64,000 bases of DNA from Perognathus longimembris pacificus. Lineage: Eukaryota; Chordata; Mammalia; Rodentia; Heteromyidae. Position 1 is the first letter of the stretch; every line of letters begins with the position of its first letter. A program made the position numbers and the translations under genes. The notes beneath the pieces are model-generated. The model made no database searches, was not told the origin of the DNA, and worked only from the letters and a program-made list of their open reading frames with translations. The stretch covers positions 14,777,086 to 14,841,085 of the forward strand of contig NC_063188.1 of NCBI RefSeq assembly GCF_023159225.1, written 5' to 3'. Below, in pieces: positions 1-10,885 of the stretch.

Positions 1-50
1 GCCATTGCCGTGCCGTCCCGCCATTGCCGTGCCGTCCGCAATGCTGGTGC

Positions 51-66
51 GGGGGGGGGGGGGGGG
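51..66 (+). repeat. Poly-G run
   Basis: Sixteen consecutive G within the first unit of the array. It is a potential quadruplex former and an assembly-error hot spot. Confidence 0.9.
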
Positions 67-618
67 TGTTGCGCTGGGACGCCGCCGCCATTTTGTGGAA
101 TGCCGGCCTTGTGTGGGGTACCGTCTGCAATGCTGGTGAGGGGTGGGGGGGCGGTGTTGGAACGCCGCCGCCATTTTGTGGCGTACCGACCATGTGTGTG
201 GTGCCGTCTGCAATGCTGGTGGGGGGTGGGGGGGCGCTGTGGTGGAATGCCGCCGCCATTTTGTGGCGTGCTGTCCTCAATGCTGGTGGGCGGGGGGGGC
301 GCTGTGGTGGAAGGCCGCCATGTGTGGGGTACTGTCTGCAATGTCGGTGTAGGGCAAGATGGGTGGTGTTGACACAAGTGGGTCACATCTGAGGTGCCGT
401 CTGCAAAGCTGGTATGGGGCGGTGCCGGGGGCTGGGCGGAAACCATGTGTGGGGTGCCGTCAGCAATACTGGTGTGGGGAAGGGAGTGTGTTGACGCTGG
501 AAGGCCATGATATGTGTGGGGTACCGTCCGCCATGCTGAAGCTGCAAGGCCGCACGCAACATGTGGAGTGCCGTCCGCCATGCCAGTGCGGGGTAAGGGG
601 GGGGTGTGCTGACGTGAG

Positions 619-714
619 GCCGCCATGTTTAGAGCGCCGGCCGCCATGTTTAGAGCGCCGGCCGCCATGTTTAGAGCGCCGGCCGCCATGTTTAGAGCGC
701 CGGCCGCCATGTTG
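619..714 (+). repeat. 21-bp tandem repeat, four full copies plus a partial one
   Basis: Units start at 619, 640, 661, 682 and 703. The four complete units appear identical and begin GCCGCCATGTTT; the last partial unit reads GCCGCCATGTTG, a full match to the YY1 site GCCGCCATNTTG. Each unit carries a CpG-containing motif in the same orientation, about two helical turns apart. Confidence 0.95.
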
Positions 715-1100
715 GTGCGGGGCAAGGGAGGATGTTGACACTGGAAGGCCATGATATGTGGGTGCCATCCGCCATGCCGGTGCGGGGCAAAGAAGGTTGT
801 TGACGCTAGAAGGCCGCGACACTGGGTGCCATGTGCAATACGGGTACAGGGCTAGGGCGATATTGGAGGGTAGCATTTGTAATTCTGATACAAAAGCCGC
901 ATTGCTGCATGGGGGGGGGGGGCGGGTTGACTGGCGCAAGAAGGCCACAACAAGCTGGAGATGGAGGCTGCTGTCTGCAATTCGGGTCTGGGGGTGAAGC
1001 CGGTCTGGGGGGAGGGGGGCGCTGAGGTTGAGAAGATCAAATGTAGGCTTACTGCCCACAATACCAGGATGGGGGCAGGGGGCGCAATGAGGAGGGGATA

Positions 1101-1370
1101 TCTTATTCTTCCAGCGGCTTCTGGTAATTAGGTGGGAAGGGGCGTGCCTGAGGAGGGGCAGGGCCATAAATTCTCACAACCACCATTTTAGGTTGGTAGC
1201 ACCAGCTCACATATTCAAACGGGGAAGCTAAGTGAACTTGCCTAAAAATCTGAAGGCTGTAATTACTGAGAGGAATCTGACTCGGAAAAAAAATACAAAT
1301 ATTTCCCCTTTAAAATGGTGTTTATATTTCCTAGTTTTTTTTCTTTGTTTTTTGTTTGGTTTATAATTTT
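1101..1370. other. Transition from GC-rich array to AT-rich DNA, no gene seen
   Basis: Base composition falls sharply here. No recognised repeat or exon is visible. Confidence 0.5.
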
Positions 1371-1371
1371 T

Positions 1372-1530
1372 AAAAAACTTTGGCTGGGTACTGGTGACTC
1401 ACATGTCTTTAATCTTAGCTCTTACCTTCAGTTAACCACCAGAAAACTGGAAGTGGCTCAAAGTTGTGACTTGAGCAAAACCGTTTCAGGGACAGTGCCC
1501 AGGCCCTGAGTTCAAGCCACACACAACTGA
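1372..1530 (+). repeat. Deleted 7SL-like/Geo composite SINE
   Basis: A short 7SL-like head (GGTGACTCACATG) runs into AGTTAACCACCAG and then the Geo tail with CAGGGACAGTGCCCAGGCC. The middle of the head is missing. Confidence 0.6.
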
Positions 1531-1539
1531 CTTTTTTTT

Positions 1540-1890
1540 TTTTTTGTATTACTGCTGTACTGCATTTAGAACTGATTTTTTTTCATGGTCCTGAGTACAG
1601 GGCTTTGTGCTTGTAGGCTAGTGTTCTACTATGAGCTGTGCTTCCACGTTTTTTCATGTGCTTCTCAACCTCCAGTACTGAGATTTGGGCTTGGGTCCCT
1701 CCTAGTGAGTGAACAACCTGGCTGGTACTGTACCACTTGAGCCATACCTCCAGCTTGACTTTTTTCTGGGTTTCTCTTTGAACATCAACTTGGCCTCCTC
1801 TTGTTCTGTCTACTGAATGTTGGTAAAACTATAGACTAATTGTACCCTAGCCACCAACTTAAATTAATTCTCTGGCTACATTTTTTTAAG
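1540..1890 (-). repeat. Old, fragmented SINE remnants
   Basis: Decayed antisense tRNA- and 7SL-like SINE phrases (for example CCACTTGAGCCATACCTCCA near 1734) without clean ends. Confidence 0.35.
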
Positions 1891-2107
1891 ATTTATTTAT
1901 TTTACTTTTTGACCAGTCCTGGGCCTTGGACTCAGGGCCTGAGCACTGTCCCTGGCTTCCTTTTGCTCAAGGCTAGCTAGCACTCTGCCACTTGAGCCAC
2001 AGTGCCACTTCTGGCCGTTTTCTGTATATGTGGTGCTGGGGAATCGAACCCAGGGCCTCTTGTATACGAGGCAAGCTCTCTTGCCACTAGGCCATATCCC
2101 CAGCCCC
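1891..2107 (-). repeat. IDL-Geo SINE
   Basis: Full antisense dimer: T-rich tail, CCAGTCCTGGG at the Geo end, antisense B box GGAATCGAACC, ending CCCCAGCCCC. The flanks TCTGGCTACATTTTTTTA and CCTGGCTATATTTTTTTA form an imperfect target-site duplication. Confidence 0.9.
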
Positions 2108-2149
2108 CCTGGCTATATTTTTTTAAAATTTTGAGATAATATTTTTTTT

Positions 2150-2370
2150 GTCAGCCCTGGGGTTTGAACTCAGGGCCTGGGCACTGTCCTTGAGCTCTTT
2201 TGCTCAAGGTTCGCCCTCTACCACTTTGAGCCACAGAGCCACTCTGGGATTCTTCTGGTGGTTAGTTGAAGATAAAAGTCTCACAGACTTTGCTGATGGC
2301 TTTGAAATACAATCTTCAGATCTCAGCCTCCTGCCTAGGACTATAGGCCTGAGCCACCAGCATCTGGCAT
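2150..2370 (-). repeat. 7SL-like/Geo composite SINE
   Basis: Antisense Geo tail (CCCTGGGGTTTGAACTCAGGG) followed by the 7SL-like head ending in GCCTGAGCCACCAGCATCTGG. Confidence 0.8.
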
Positions 2371-2473
2371 ATTTTATTTTTATTAGTTTACAATTTCCCT
2401 GCTATGGTGCTAGCTGTCCACTCATAGGGAAGTCTCCTTGAAGATATGGGCAGAACCCACAATGGAATGGTTC

Positions 2474-2531
2474 TAGCTGGGTGTACAGCTCTCAAGGGAT
2501 AGAGCACTCGAGTTCAAGATCCCAGTACTGC
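2474..2531 (+). repeat. ID-like SINE fragment
   Basis: Short tRNA-like piece with GGGATAGAGCACTCGAGTTCAAGATCC-type arrangement; degraded. Confidence 0.3.
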
Positions 2532-2919
2532 CAAAGATAAAAATTCTGGGCTGGTTAGCCTATTGTGGTATGTAACATGAAGAGAGTGGGAACCAATTTA
2601 TGATCTAGACAATTTTAAGACATGCTTAAAGTGAGATAACAGGTCTTTCCTAGAGGCAAGCCCCTTTTCTGTCTCTAGTGCTATGGATAAAGGTGGTGTT
2701 GAAACCCTTTCCCTCAGTCTCTAGAAATCCAAACTACCAGACGTGGTAGGGTCACTTATTGAATGCTGCAGACTTTTATTTCAAAGAAAAAAAAATGATT
2801 TTTTTAACACCAATATTTCGGCTTTTATTTTAGGAAAGACAGTAGCTGACAGCAGAAGCAATACCAGGGTGATTGTAGAAAACAAACCACAAGGAGTGAC
2901 TCTTTCAGGTAAGAGAATG
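2532..2919. other. Non-coding stretch
   Basis: No gene or clear repeat recognised. Confidence 0.4.
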
Positions 2920-3122
2920 GGTTCTAGCTGGATGCTGATTGCTCCTGTCTGTAATCCTAGCCACGGAGGAGGCTGAGACCTGAGCATCACGGTTCAAAGC
3001 TGGCTGAGGGAGGGGGGTGGCAGAGGGAAGAATGTGATACTTATCTCTAAATTAACCAAAAAGTCAGAAGTGGAGTTGTGGCTCACATGTAGAGTGCTAG
3101 CCTTGAGCAAGAGATGAAAGAG
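2920..3122 (+). repeat. 7SL-like/Geo composite SINE
   Basis: CTGTCTGTAATCCTAGCCAC head, ATTAACCAAAAAGTCAGAAG junction and a Geo half cut short after GCTAGCCTTGAGCAAGAG. A purine-only tract of about 60 bases follows. Confidence 0.7.
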
Positions 3123-4100
3123 GTAAAAGGGGGAGGGGAGAGGATGAGAAAGGAGAGGAAAGAGGAGAGAGAGGTATTCTGGGTTTTGGAAACAGTTTGA
3201 AAGCCACCTCTGTGTAAAAAGGAGGAATGTTAAAGGAAACATGGGCTTAGTGAGTGGCAGGGAACAGGAGCTTACTGATGTATCCTACTTTAGGGGGTTA
3301 TTTTGCTAGGGGTCCCGAGGCCTTTGTAGACATGGCTGAGACTGAGACTGTTCTCTGAAGCTAAAACATAGCTTATTTTCACTGTGGAAACTCACCTGGT
3401 TTTTAACAAACTTTTTCAATGTATTATGGCACTGTCAAAGTTGTCAGTGAACTCAGTCATGGCAAAGATTTGGGGTTTGCATGCTAAGACTAACACTCCT
3501 TGACCTGTTTCTTCCACTCTTGTTTCATGCAAAAGAAAGACAAGGGTAAATGGATTGGGGCAAGATAAACCGGTCTATTATGGAAAAAGTGCTAATGTCA
3601 AGTGGGTTGCATTGAATACTGTATGTGATTAATGTTCTCTCATCCTTATTCAGATCAGAGTCACTGCTCAGTACACCAGCCAAACCACATGGTTTGATTG
3701 GTAAGCTCTTCTGTATTTGCTGTTGTTTTCTAAGCTATCCAATTACTTTTTTCAGATGTGTAGTCGTCCTGTGTGTAAATTTGGTTTTACCTTTGTTATT
3801 ATTTTTCCTGCAAGGTATACTGTTTTGCATATCAATTTGGAATTGAAGCTTCCACTACATTGCAATATCAAATTTCAGAGCCAAGGATCTTCTAATCAAA
3901 GTTTGTACTTTGGGAGTTGTTTCCCATTGTGGTATATGTTCTTGAATGTGGTCTTTTCCAGTCACTTGTCTTGCAACTTTTGCTTATTGGTAACATTTAT
4001 AATCGATTGCATTGTATAGGTCTAACTCAGAACCTTAAAGATTTCCTCTGGGCTTTTTTTAGGTGTCAATTGGACCTCAGTTCAAATTCATTTCACCAGT
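3123..4100. other. Non-coding stretch with a purine tract
   Basis: A purine-rich tract lies at about 3112-3175; the rest has no recognised gene or repeat. Confidence 0.4.
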
Positions 4101-4108
4101 GTCACTCT

Positions 4109-4222
4109 ATTTTTTTTTTTTTTGGCCAGTCCTAGGCCGTGAACTCAGGGCCTGAGCACTGTCCCTGGCTTCTTTTTGCTCAAGGCTAGCACTCTGCCAC
4201 TTGAGCCACAGCGCCCCTTCTG
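4109..4222 (-). repeat. 5'-truncated IDL-Geo SINE, Geo half only
   Basis: A T-run and GGCCAGTCCTAGG begin an antisense Geo monomer that stops at CTTCTGG, before any IDL sequence. GTCACTCT occurs on both sides (4101-4108 and 4223-4230) as a short target-site duplication, so it inserted in truncated form. Confidence 0.8.
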
Positions 4223-4230
4223 GTCACTCT

Positions 4231-4929
4231 TGACCACTAATGTTTTGAGCCTCAGTTTTCCATATCTGCAAAATGGAAATCATATGTTATCAGTGATCCT
4301 GTAAGAATCAACTGCAATCATCTTTGTAATGTAATGCACACAGCACTCAGAAATTGGCCTTCAATTTCTGAACACATAATGGAATAAGATACTCTGGTTT
4401 AGCCCCCTCCCTGCTCCTTCTCTTTTTCTTTCCTCAGGTATGCCTTATTCCTCCATAGGTTACACTGATTTCTCCAGAAGCCAGAATTTTGTAATCTTGC
4501 TGTGAAGTGAAAAGTGCCTCCGAAGTCCAGATTTTTTTCCTTGGAGTAAGGTTAGTTGTATTGTCCCTTATGTAGACACTTTGCACCAAGGCTGGCATAG
4601 AGTACTACCTGGTAGGGCTTTCTAAATGTGTAGGCTAGAAGGTGCCTGTTAACTGCCAGTCCTAGAAATTCCTTTTCTCGCCTGTAAAAATTGACTTCTG
4701 GGCTGTGATTATAGTTGAGATTAGATAAAGATAACAGACAATGTAAGAAAAGATGTAAAAACTTTTAAATACAAATAGCCACTAGGCTTCTCAAAGAGAA
4801 TTTTAACTGACATCTCAATAGATCCACACTTTTCTGTTAGTACAGATGTTACTCTGGTAGTATCATGTAACTTGGAGTTTACTCAGATAAGGGAAGTCAA
4901 ACCCCATTTTTTAAACATAAGAAATGAAA
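4231..4929. other. Non-coding stretch
   Basis: No gene, RNA gene or clear repeat seen. Confidence 0.4.
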
Positions 4930-5074
4930 GTGTCTGTCAGTTGGGCACTAGGCACTCATATCTGTAATTATGTCTACTCAGTGAAGCTAAGATCTGAGGA
5001 TGGAGGTTCGAAGCCAGCCTGGGTAGGAAAGTCTGTAATATTCTTATCTCCGGTTAACCAAAAAACAGTGACTG

Positions 5075-5075
<1 letters not shown>
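4930..5075 (+). repeat. 7SL-like SINE head lacking the Geo half
   Basis: Contains AAGATCTGAGGATGGAGG and TTATCTCCGGTTAACC, then passes directly into the CA microsatellite. Confidence 0.65.

Positions 5076-5108
<33 letters not shown>
5076..5108 (+). repeat. (CA)n microsatellite
   Basis: About sixteen CA units grown at the 3' end of a SINE. Confidence 0.95.
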
Positions 5109-5116
<8 letters not shown>

Positions 5117-5340
5117 GAGAGAATTCTTGTGCAGCAACATATTGAGATTTCAAAGCCTTTTGATTAACCCTGGAATTAGTTAATTTAAATCCCTGGGTGG
5201 CAGAGGTCTTGTTATTCTTTTGGTAGATAATGGAAGCCAGAATTATTTAGAAGATGCTTTACTTGGAGGAGCTGTGACAGTTCCTTCATCCTGTGGTGTT
5301 ACAGTGACCTTACCACACTCAGCTAATCAAAAAAAAAATG

Positions 5341-5430
5341 AGGGCTGGGCATGTAGTTCAGTGGCAGAGTGCTTGCCTAGCATGCATGAGGCCCTGAGTT
5401 CTATTCTTTGGTACTACGTGAACAAAAAAT
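5341..5430 (+). repeat. ID-type monomeric SINE
   Basis: GGGCTGGGCATGTAGTTCAG and GTGGCAGAGTGCTTGCC mark a tRNA-Ala-like ID element without a Geo half; its B box is mutated. Confidence 0.75.
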
Positions 5431-6477
5431 AAGTAATTTTTAATTAAAATATTTTTTAAACCAGAGAGTTAACTGTGACACTTCCTTATGTTTCCCCAGG
5501 TACTTGTACCCATTGCTCTTCGTATCTTGGATCTCTTCTTTGGGTAGTTTGGAGAAAAATAGGTAAGTGGTTAAGTGGATACTTCTGTTAACTATTGATA
5601 TCTCAAAATTGCTTTATGTCCAGGAATCCTTATAGAGTAAATCTCCAAGTAAATAACTGGAAATTCAGAAATGTAGGTAAAGGGGAAAGGGACTATAGTA
5701 TTCAGAATTTAGTTTGGAACCTAGCCTTTTTATTTCAGAGAAGTTCAGTCACTTATCCTTATTATTTGAGGTCTATTTGGTTAATAGTTACAAATCATTT
5801 GGAATTTTAATATGCTAGAAATGAATGTTGTGATTTTCATGCTTCCTGACTTGAGAGTTTGGATTGAAAAGCAAATTTTGTAATCATGATAGGTCAAGCT
5901 TATCTTATAAAACTTTTAATTCATGAAGACAATCACTATACAAAAGTTCATAGGCTCAGTTTTCTTTTAAAAACAAATTCCAGTTATTAAATGTGCTTAT
6001 AAAGAAAGTCTGTGGACTACAAACGATACTTTTTTTCCCTTTAAACAACTGGCTCTCCACAGGAAAGTTAAAAACTGATAGCAGGCAGGACTTTGCAATT
6101 TCTCAGGTGTTAATACTCCCACTGTGGCCAATTTTAGTTTACCAGTATGACGTAACTGAATAAGATTTTAGCTCATGATTTCCTTCACACAGCACTTAAA
6201 TAAACTCAAGTAACAGGCAATCCATCTGTAGAATTATTATTGTAGAGCTTATACTTTGATGTTCTTCTGAGTAGTCTTTGTGAAAATATGCATATTGGTT
6301 CTGGGAAGAAAAGTTGTAATGGGTTTTATGTAAGTAAATTATGCTTTCTCATTCAGGCATCTGACTTCATCCCTAATTTTCAAACTCAAATATCATAAAA
6401 GCATGTACTTTAAAGATACTACTTTTTCTTAGACCTAATACTCCTTTTAGTGACCTTTTAGTTCATAAATTGCTGGA
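5431..6477. other. AT-rich non-coding stretch
   Basis: No recognised gene or repeat in this kilobase. Confidence 0.4.
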
Positions 6478-6800
6478 AAGGGGATGTGCATCTGTCATCA
6501 TAGCCATTTGGGAGTCTGAGATAGGGAGGGATCAGTCTGGGCAAAAACATTCGTGAGACTCCCATCTTAACAGGGAAAGCTAGGCATTAACTGTTGTATG
6601 CCTGCCATTCTAACTTCAGTGGGAAGATTAAATTGAAGTAATATTGCCTAGGTTTGCCTGGTCAAAAAGCAAGATCTTATTTCAAAAATGACCAGAGCAA
6701 AAAGGGGCTAGAGATGCAGCATCAAGAGTAGAGCACCTACCTAGCAAGTGAAAAGCTCTGAGTTCAAACACCAGTACTACCAAGCAGAAAGAAAAAAAAA
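6478..6800 (+). repeat. Old B1-like plus ID-like dimeric SINE
   Basis: Decayed 7SL-like sequence joined to an ID-like end (GGGGCTAGAGATGCAGCATC, GAGTTCAAACACCAGTACTA) and an A-rich tail, resembling the B1-dID arrangement. Confidence 0.5.
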
Positions 6801-7814
6801 TTGTGTGGTTCATATTTATTGTTCAATAACAGCATATGTGTAAGTGATGTGAAAACTATGATCTTCACAGGAATGTTGTACTTTGTTGTGGAACTTGAGG
6901 CAACAGAATTATAGATCTGTTCATGGGCAAGTAAACATAAATATGAGAGGCTTTTTTTCTGACTTGGTCCTGTTGTATCCCTATTATCTGGAATTGACTT
7001 GAGAAATAAACTGCCTTTTTGTGGAGGGATTTAGGTCTGCTTGAGGCATCAAAAGAGACATAAAGCACTACTAGCCAATTATGAGACATAACATTTAATT
7101 ATTTGTGCCCAAGGCCTTGAAGGAGCTGATTAGGTTACCCCACCTCTTACCTGGATCAGTTGAACACTCTGGATTGATATCCCTGAAGATCTTAGGAGAG
7201 GCTCTTGCTGTTGCTCTATTCCTCAAGAGCAGAGCTGGAAACTTTCACCTAAACTCTTCACAGGGTCTAAGGGGGAACTCTACTCCCTTGCTTTGGTCCT
7301 CCTCCTGTTGATGAAGTGATTGAAATCTGGGACAGAAATTCACAAGAGGAGACAGGGCAAGAAATGCTGCTGAAAATATGGTGGAGTAGTGAGAATTGTT
7401 TATGATCCACAAAGGGATATAAATGTGTGACCTGCTGTTAAAAGTAACATTTGCTCTTTAAATTTGATCTTTTCACAACAGGTCCCATTTCACTGGACTA
7501 CTGGATGCCTGACTTTAAAATTCTTTAGGAGGTAAGAATAAGAGTTTCTGAAGAGACTCTACATGATGTATTGCATATTGTATACAATGTATTTATGTAT
7601 GTGTAAATATATAAGTATAGTCATAAAAACATTTAAAAATAAAATGCAAATATATTTACATGTTTTTAAAGTATAACTAGATAATAAAAATCACATACTT
7701 ATATGTAGCATAAACAAATTAAGTAATGAGTTATATAAAATATGTAGATATGTATAAATGTATATCATACATATATGCATGCAGGCATAGAACGGTTGCA
7801 AATGAAGTTCTTCA
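6801..7814. other. Non-coding stretch with an AT-rich zone
   Basis: About 7600-7780 is AT-rich with repeated TATGTA/TATATA steps. A short open frame at 7105-7311 has no recognisable domain. Confidence 0.4.
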
Positions 7815-8070
7815 CAGATGCTAGTGGCTCACACCTATAACCTTGAAATGGGGAAGGATTGAGGTGAGAGGCCCCGGGCAGAAAAGTCTTCGGGCCTCTG
7901 TCTTCCAAGAGAAGCTGGATTCAGTAGCACAAGCTGTGATCTTAACAACGATGGGAAGCCTAAAATAGGCAGATAGAGGCTCACATACATGCCTGTGTAG
8001 GAAGTGAGGCCCTGTCTCAAATATAACTAGCATAGCTGGAGAACCTGAGTTCAGATTCCAGTACTGAAGG
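7815..8070 (+). repeat. Old B1-like/ID-like SINE
   Basis: Starts GTGGCTCACACCTATAACC and ends near GAGTTCAGATTCCAGTACTG; strongly diverged. Confidence 0.45.
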
Positions 8071-8280
8071 GAAAAGGGCTTGGTTGTGAGTGGTGCTTAT
8101 TTAATCTAAATATACATTCAAAGGAACTACGTCTTATTGCTTAAAACCATGGTTGGCACCAAGCCACCAGGAAACCCGAAAACTTAGTAAGCCTAGATTC
8201 TCTTGGATTTTTGACCAAAGGAGTCAAGATGGATGGTTACAGAGGGGTAGATCATTTGAATGCATCAACCCAGTAGATTT

Positions 8281-8508
8281 TTTTTTCTGGTCCTGGGGCT
8301 CTAAAATAGGTCGTGGATGCTATCTCTGAGTTTCTGTGCTCAAGGCTAGCACTCTACCACTTTGCGTCACACCTCCACTTTAGGTTTTGGGTGGTTAGTT
8401 GGTGATGAGTCTCATGGACTTTTCTGCCTGTGCTGGGTTCAAACTGTGATCCTTAGATCTCAGCCTCCCGAGAAGGTAGGATTATAGGCGTGAGCCACCA
8501 GAGCCTAA
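8281..8508 (-). repeat. 7SL-like/Geo composite SINE
   Basis: Antisense copy from CTGGTCCTGGGGCTC to TATAGGCGTGAGCCACCAGAG; the Geo half is diverged. Confidence 0.75.
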
Positions 8509-9067
8509 CTCCAGTGGAAATTTTAACTCTGCTCCTAAGTAAAAATCTCCTTCTCTTCTCAGCATTTCTCATTTTCAGTGTTCTATAAATGTGTCTTCCT
8601 TTTATAAAACATAGTGTAGGTTATAAATGTCATGGTACCATAGTAGAATATTTGAAATTCTATAGCAAATGCTTTCATTGAGATTTCTTTTTTCTAGAGG
8701 CTCTAATAATGACTTTTTCAAACGAATGTGCTCCTACACATTGCCCCTACACCTATAACTTACATTTGAACCTAGAAATGGATTTTGTCTTAATTTCCAA
8801 ATGTCTTATTTTGTGGTGGTTAATTCGGCGCATCTTATGACATAAATACTGCCCTTTAGAATCCTTTTTTTCTCTACTTGCTAATTTATCATTTATCATC
8901 AGATTTAAGATATGTATTTTAATAAAATAAAAAATTCTCCATCAGTGAGTGCTGATATCAACCCTTACATGTAATTTCAAAGTAAACTCTGCATATCACC
9001 CATAGGCATTTTTAACTCTTTCAGCTTTTTCATATTCCATATCCTTTCCTGCTGTCAATGTGTATTT
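8509..9067. other. AT-rich non-coding stretch
   Basis: Nothing recognised. Confidence 0.4.
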
Positions 9068-9205
9068 TGTGCTGGTACTGAGGCATGACCTCCTGGCATA
9101 GGTGCTTATCCTTAGCTTTTTTTGCTCAAGGCTGGTGCTCTGTCACTTGAGCTCTACTTGAAGCTTTTTGGTGGTATTTATTGCTTGGGTCTGCAGGTTC
9201 AGCAA
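9068..9205 (-). repeat. Old partial SINE
   Basis: GCTGGTACTGAGGCATGACC and TTGCTCAAGGCTGGTGCTCT identify an antisense Geo-type half with a degraded remainder. Confidence 0.5.
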
Positions 9206-9234
9206 TACATACCACAAGTTTAGGCCCAGAATTT

Positions 9235-9325
9235 GATCTCCAGGACGATTGGAAAAACAACAAAATCCCCTTCTCTTTTTGATCTCCAGGACTATTGGAA
9301 AAACAACAAAATCCCCTTCTCTTTT
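9235..9325 (+). repeat. 46-bp tandem duplication
   Basis: TCTCCAGGACGATTGG at about 9236 recurs as TCTCCAGGACTATTGG 46 bases later, and both copies continue through the same ACAACAAAATCCCC segment. Nearly identical copies imply a recent duplication or an assembly artefact. Confidence 0.9.
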
Positions 9326-9329
9326 AGAG

Positions 9330-9795
9330 CTGAGTGTTTAGATCGCAGGCCCAAACCCCTGGGCTCCCATATGTCAGGTTAGGCCATTTACCTCTATACA
9401 CTAAAAGACATAGTGAAGGATACAGAGTAGATTCATTATGTCATAAGCAGCCACATGAAGATAACACTGCTTTAGTATACAGAATGGGATGTGACTTTAG
9501 CAAACAACTGGGGGGCCCGTGGGAGTAACAATATGACAATCTTAGTCACAGGAGGGCTTGGTTAACTATTCTCTTAGTCCTTGGGGGAGGGCTCAGGAGT
9601 TGTTAAGGCTAGTCCTTTGGAGGCTCTGATATTCCCTTCCTTTGAACCATTTTTTTCAGCCCTCCTTGCAAAGATACTAATAATTCGTGTTCTTCCTAGA
9701 TTCCAAGCTGACTGTGCAGTGAATGGCTTAGACAAAGACAGACGTAAAATGGAGGCAGATATGCCTAGCTTTTTGCTTTTAGTTAATTCATAATC
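9330..9795 (+). repeat. Unidentified interspersed repeat, copy 1
   Basis: Shares ordered blocks with 13840-14690 on the same strand: CCATATGTCAGGT, AAAGACATAGT, ATACAGAATGG, then a stretch around CAGCCCT and a block near TGGCTTAGA...AAAGA...GGAGGCA. The order and length suggest an old LTR or similar element, but the family was not recognised. Confidence 0.55.
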
Positions 9796-9799
9796 CCAA

Positions 9800-10275
9800 G
9801 TCAGTGCTATTCAAGTAAAACAATTTTTATGAACCTGTTAATTTTTCCCATTTATTGATCAAATGATTCTTAATCTCAAAGGAATTTGTGTGTTGTCCAA
9901 TCTTACCGTGTAGATTTCTTGGCCAGTGATAAGCTTATACTCACAAGAGGACAAATAGCTGAAATATATATATGTCATAAATAACTGAAGACTAAACCTA
10001 GAAACAACATTACAAAGCAAAATACAAAAGAGAGTCAAAACTAGAAGGCATCCAGTTAAATTATGTAAGAGATTTACATTTAAATAACTCAGTGAGTTTT
10101 AGACAACTTAAAAAGATAGTGTTTGAAGCAAGTAGAACTAGTTGTTCTTTGGTCTCTAGTTAAATAGAAGTCTTTGGCCAAAAATGTACATTTGCCTTCT
10201 GTTAGAGGTACTTGGAAGGGCTTTAAGGTCAGCTAGCTCTGCATCTAGTGAAGATAGTGCCAGTGACCCCAAATA
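9800..10275. other. Non-coding stretch
   Basis: No recognised gene or repeat. Confidence 0.35.
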
Positions 10276-10278
10276 GCT

Positions 10279-10365
10279 CCCTTCTCCTCCCTTCCCTCTT
10301 CTCTTTTCTCTTCTTCCTTTCTTCCCACTTCACTTTTCCTTTCCCTTCCCCCTACCCTGTCCCTT
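10279..10365 (+). repeat. Polypyrimidine tract
   Basis: Some 85 bases almost entirely C and T (CTCCCTTCTCCTCCC and onward), a mirror-like tract of the kind that can form triplex DNA. Confidence 0.85.
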
Positions 10366-10383
10366 AGCTTTCTCCATGCTCCA

Positions 10384-10515
10384 CTGTGCGAATCATAGCT
10401 CTACTTCTAGTTGTTCGGTGATTAATTGGAGATAGTCTCACAGCTTTGAACCACGATCATTAGATCTCAGCCTCCTGAGTAGCTAGGATTACAGGCATGA
10501 ACTGGCTCCTGGCTC
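10384..10515 (-). repeat. 7SL-like/Geo composite SINE, mostly head
   Basis: GATCTCAGCCTCCTGAGTAG and GATTACAGGCATGA are the antisense 7SL-like head; little of the Geo half remains. Confidence 0.65.
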
Positions 10516-10800
10516 TGCATTGGTTTTTGAGGTAGAGTCTCTGTACTTGAGCCAGTTTGGGCTATGATACATACTGCTTGGGTTTCCTTTTGTAGGTAGG
10601 CATGACAGGCACATGCCAGTGTGCTTCCCTAGGATAAAAAAGGAGGAAGCCACCTCACCCAGTTTGTTGATGGAGATGGAATCTCATGAGCTTTTTATCC
10701 AGGCTGGTGATTAATCTCAACAAACCTTTATATCCCCCATCTCTACCTCCCAAAGAACTTAGAAGTACAGGCTTGTGTCATCAAACTTGGCGTAGATACT
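10516..10800 (-). repeat. Old B1-like SINE remnants
   Basis: Two diverged antisense 7SL-like segments (near GGTAGGCATGACAGGCAC and CCTCCCAAAGAACTTAGAAG). Confidence 0.4.
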
Positions 10801-10810
10801 GTTAAAATTA

Positions 10811-10885
10811 CAGGGTTGTGGATTTAGCTCAGTAGAAGAGCACCTGCCTGGCAATTGCAAGGCCCTGAGTTAGCTTATCGGCCTT
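10811..10885 (+). repeat. ID-type SINE
   Basis: GTGGATTTAGCTCAGTAGAA is an ID A box; the element ends soon after AAGGCCCTGAGTT. Confidence 0.65.

Larger units (their letters stand above)
1..1100 (+). repeat. GC-rich degenerate tandem array with repeated YY1-type motifs
   Basis: Degenerate tandem repeat whose units share the phrase CCGTCTGCAATGCTGGTG or close variants (near 33, 121, 204, 271, 332, 398, 457, 525, 571, 767 and 970), followed by a G-run and then GCCGCCATTTTGTGG. Spacing between adjacent early units is about 46-88 bases. The tract is rich in CpG, unlike the AT-rich DNA that follows. GCCGCCATTTTG, the reverse complement of the YY1 consensus CAANATGGCGGC, occurs at 84-95, 167-178 and 252-263, always in the same orientation. 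The array runs off the left edge, so its full length is unknown, and it decays after about 850. No convincing coding frame is seen. It may be a CpG-island minisatellite, possibly regulatory. Confidence 0.8.

Noticed and set aside
10..1167. Proteins encoded by the GC-rich array on either strand
   Set aside because: Low-complexity frames made of tandem repeats, open in several frames at once.
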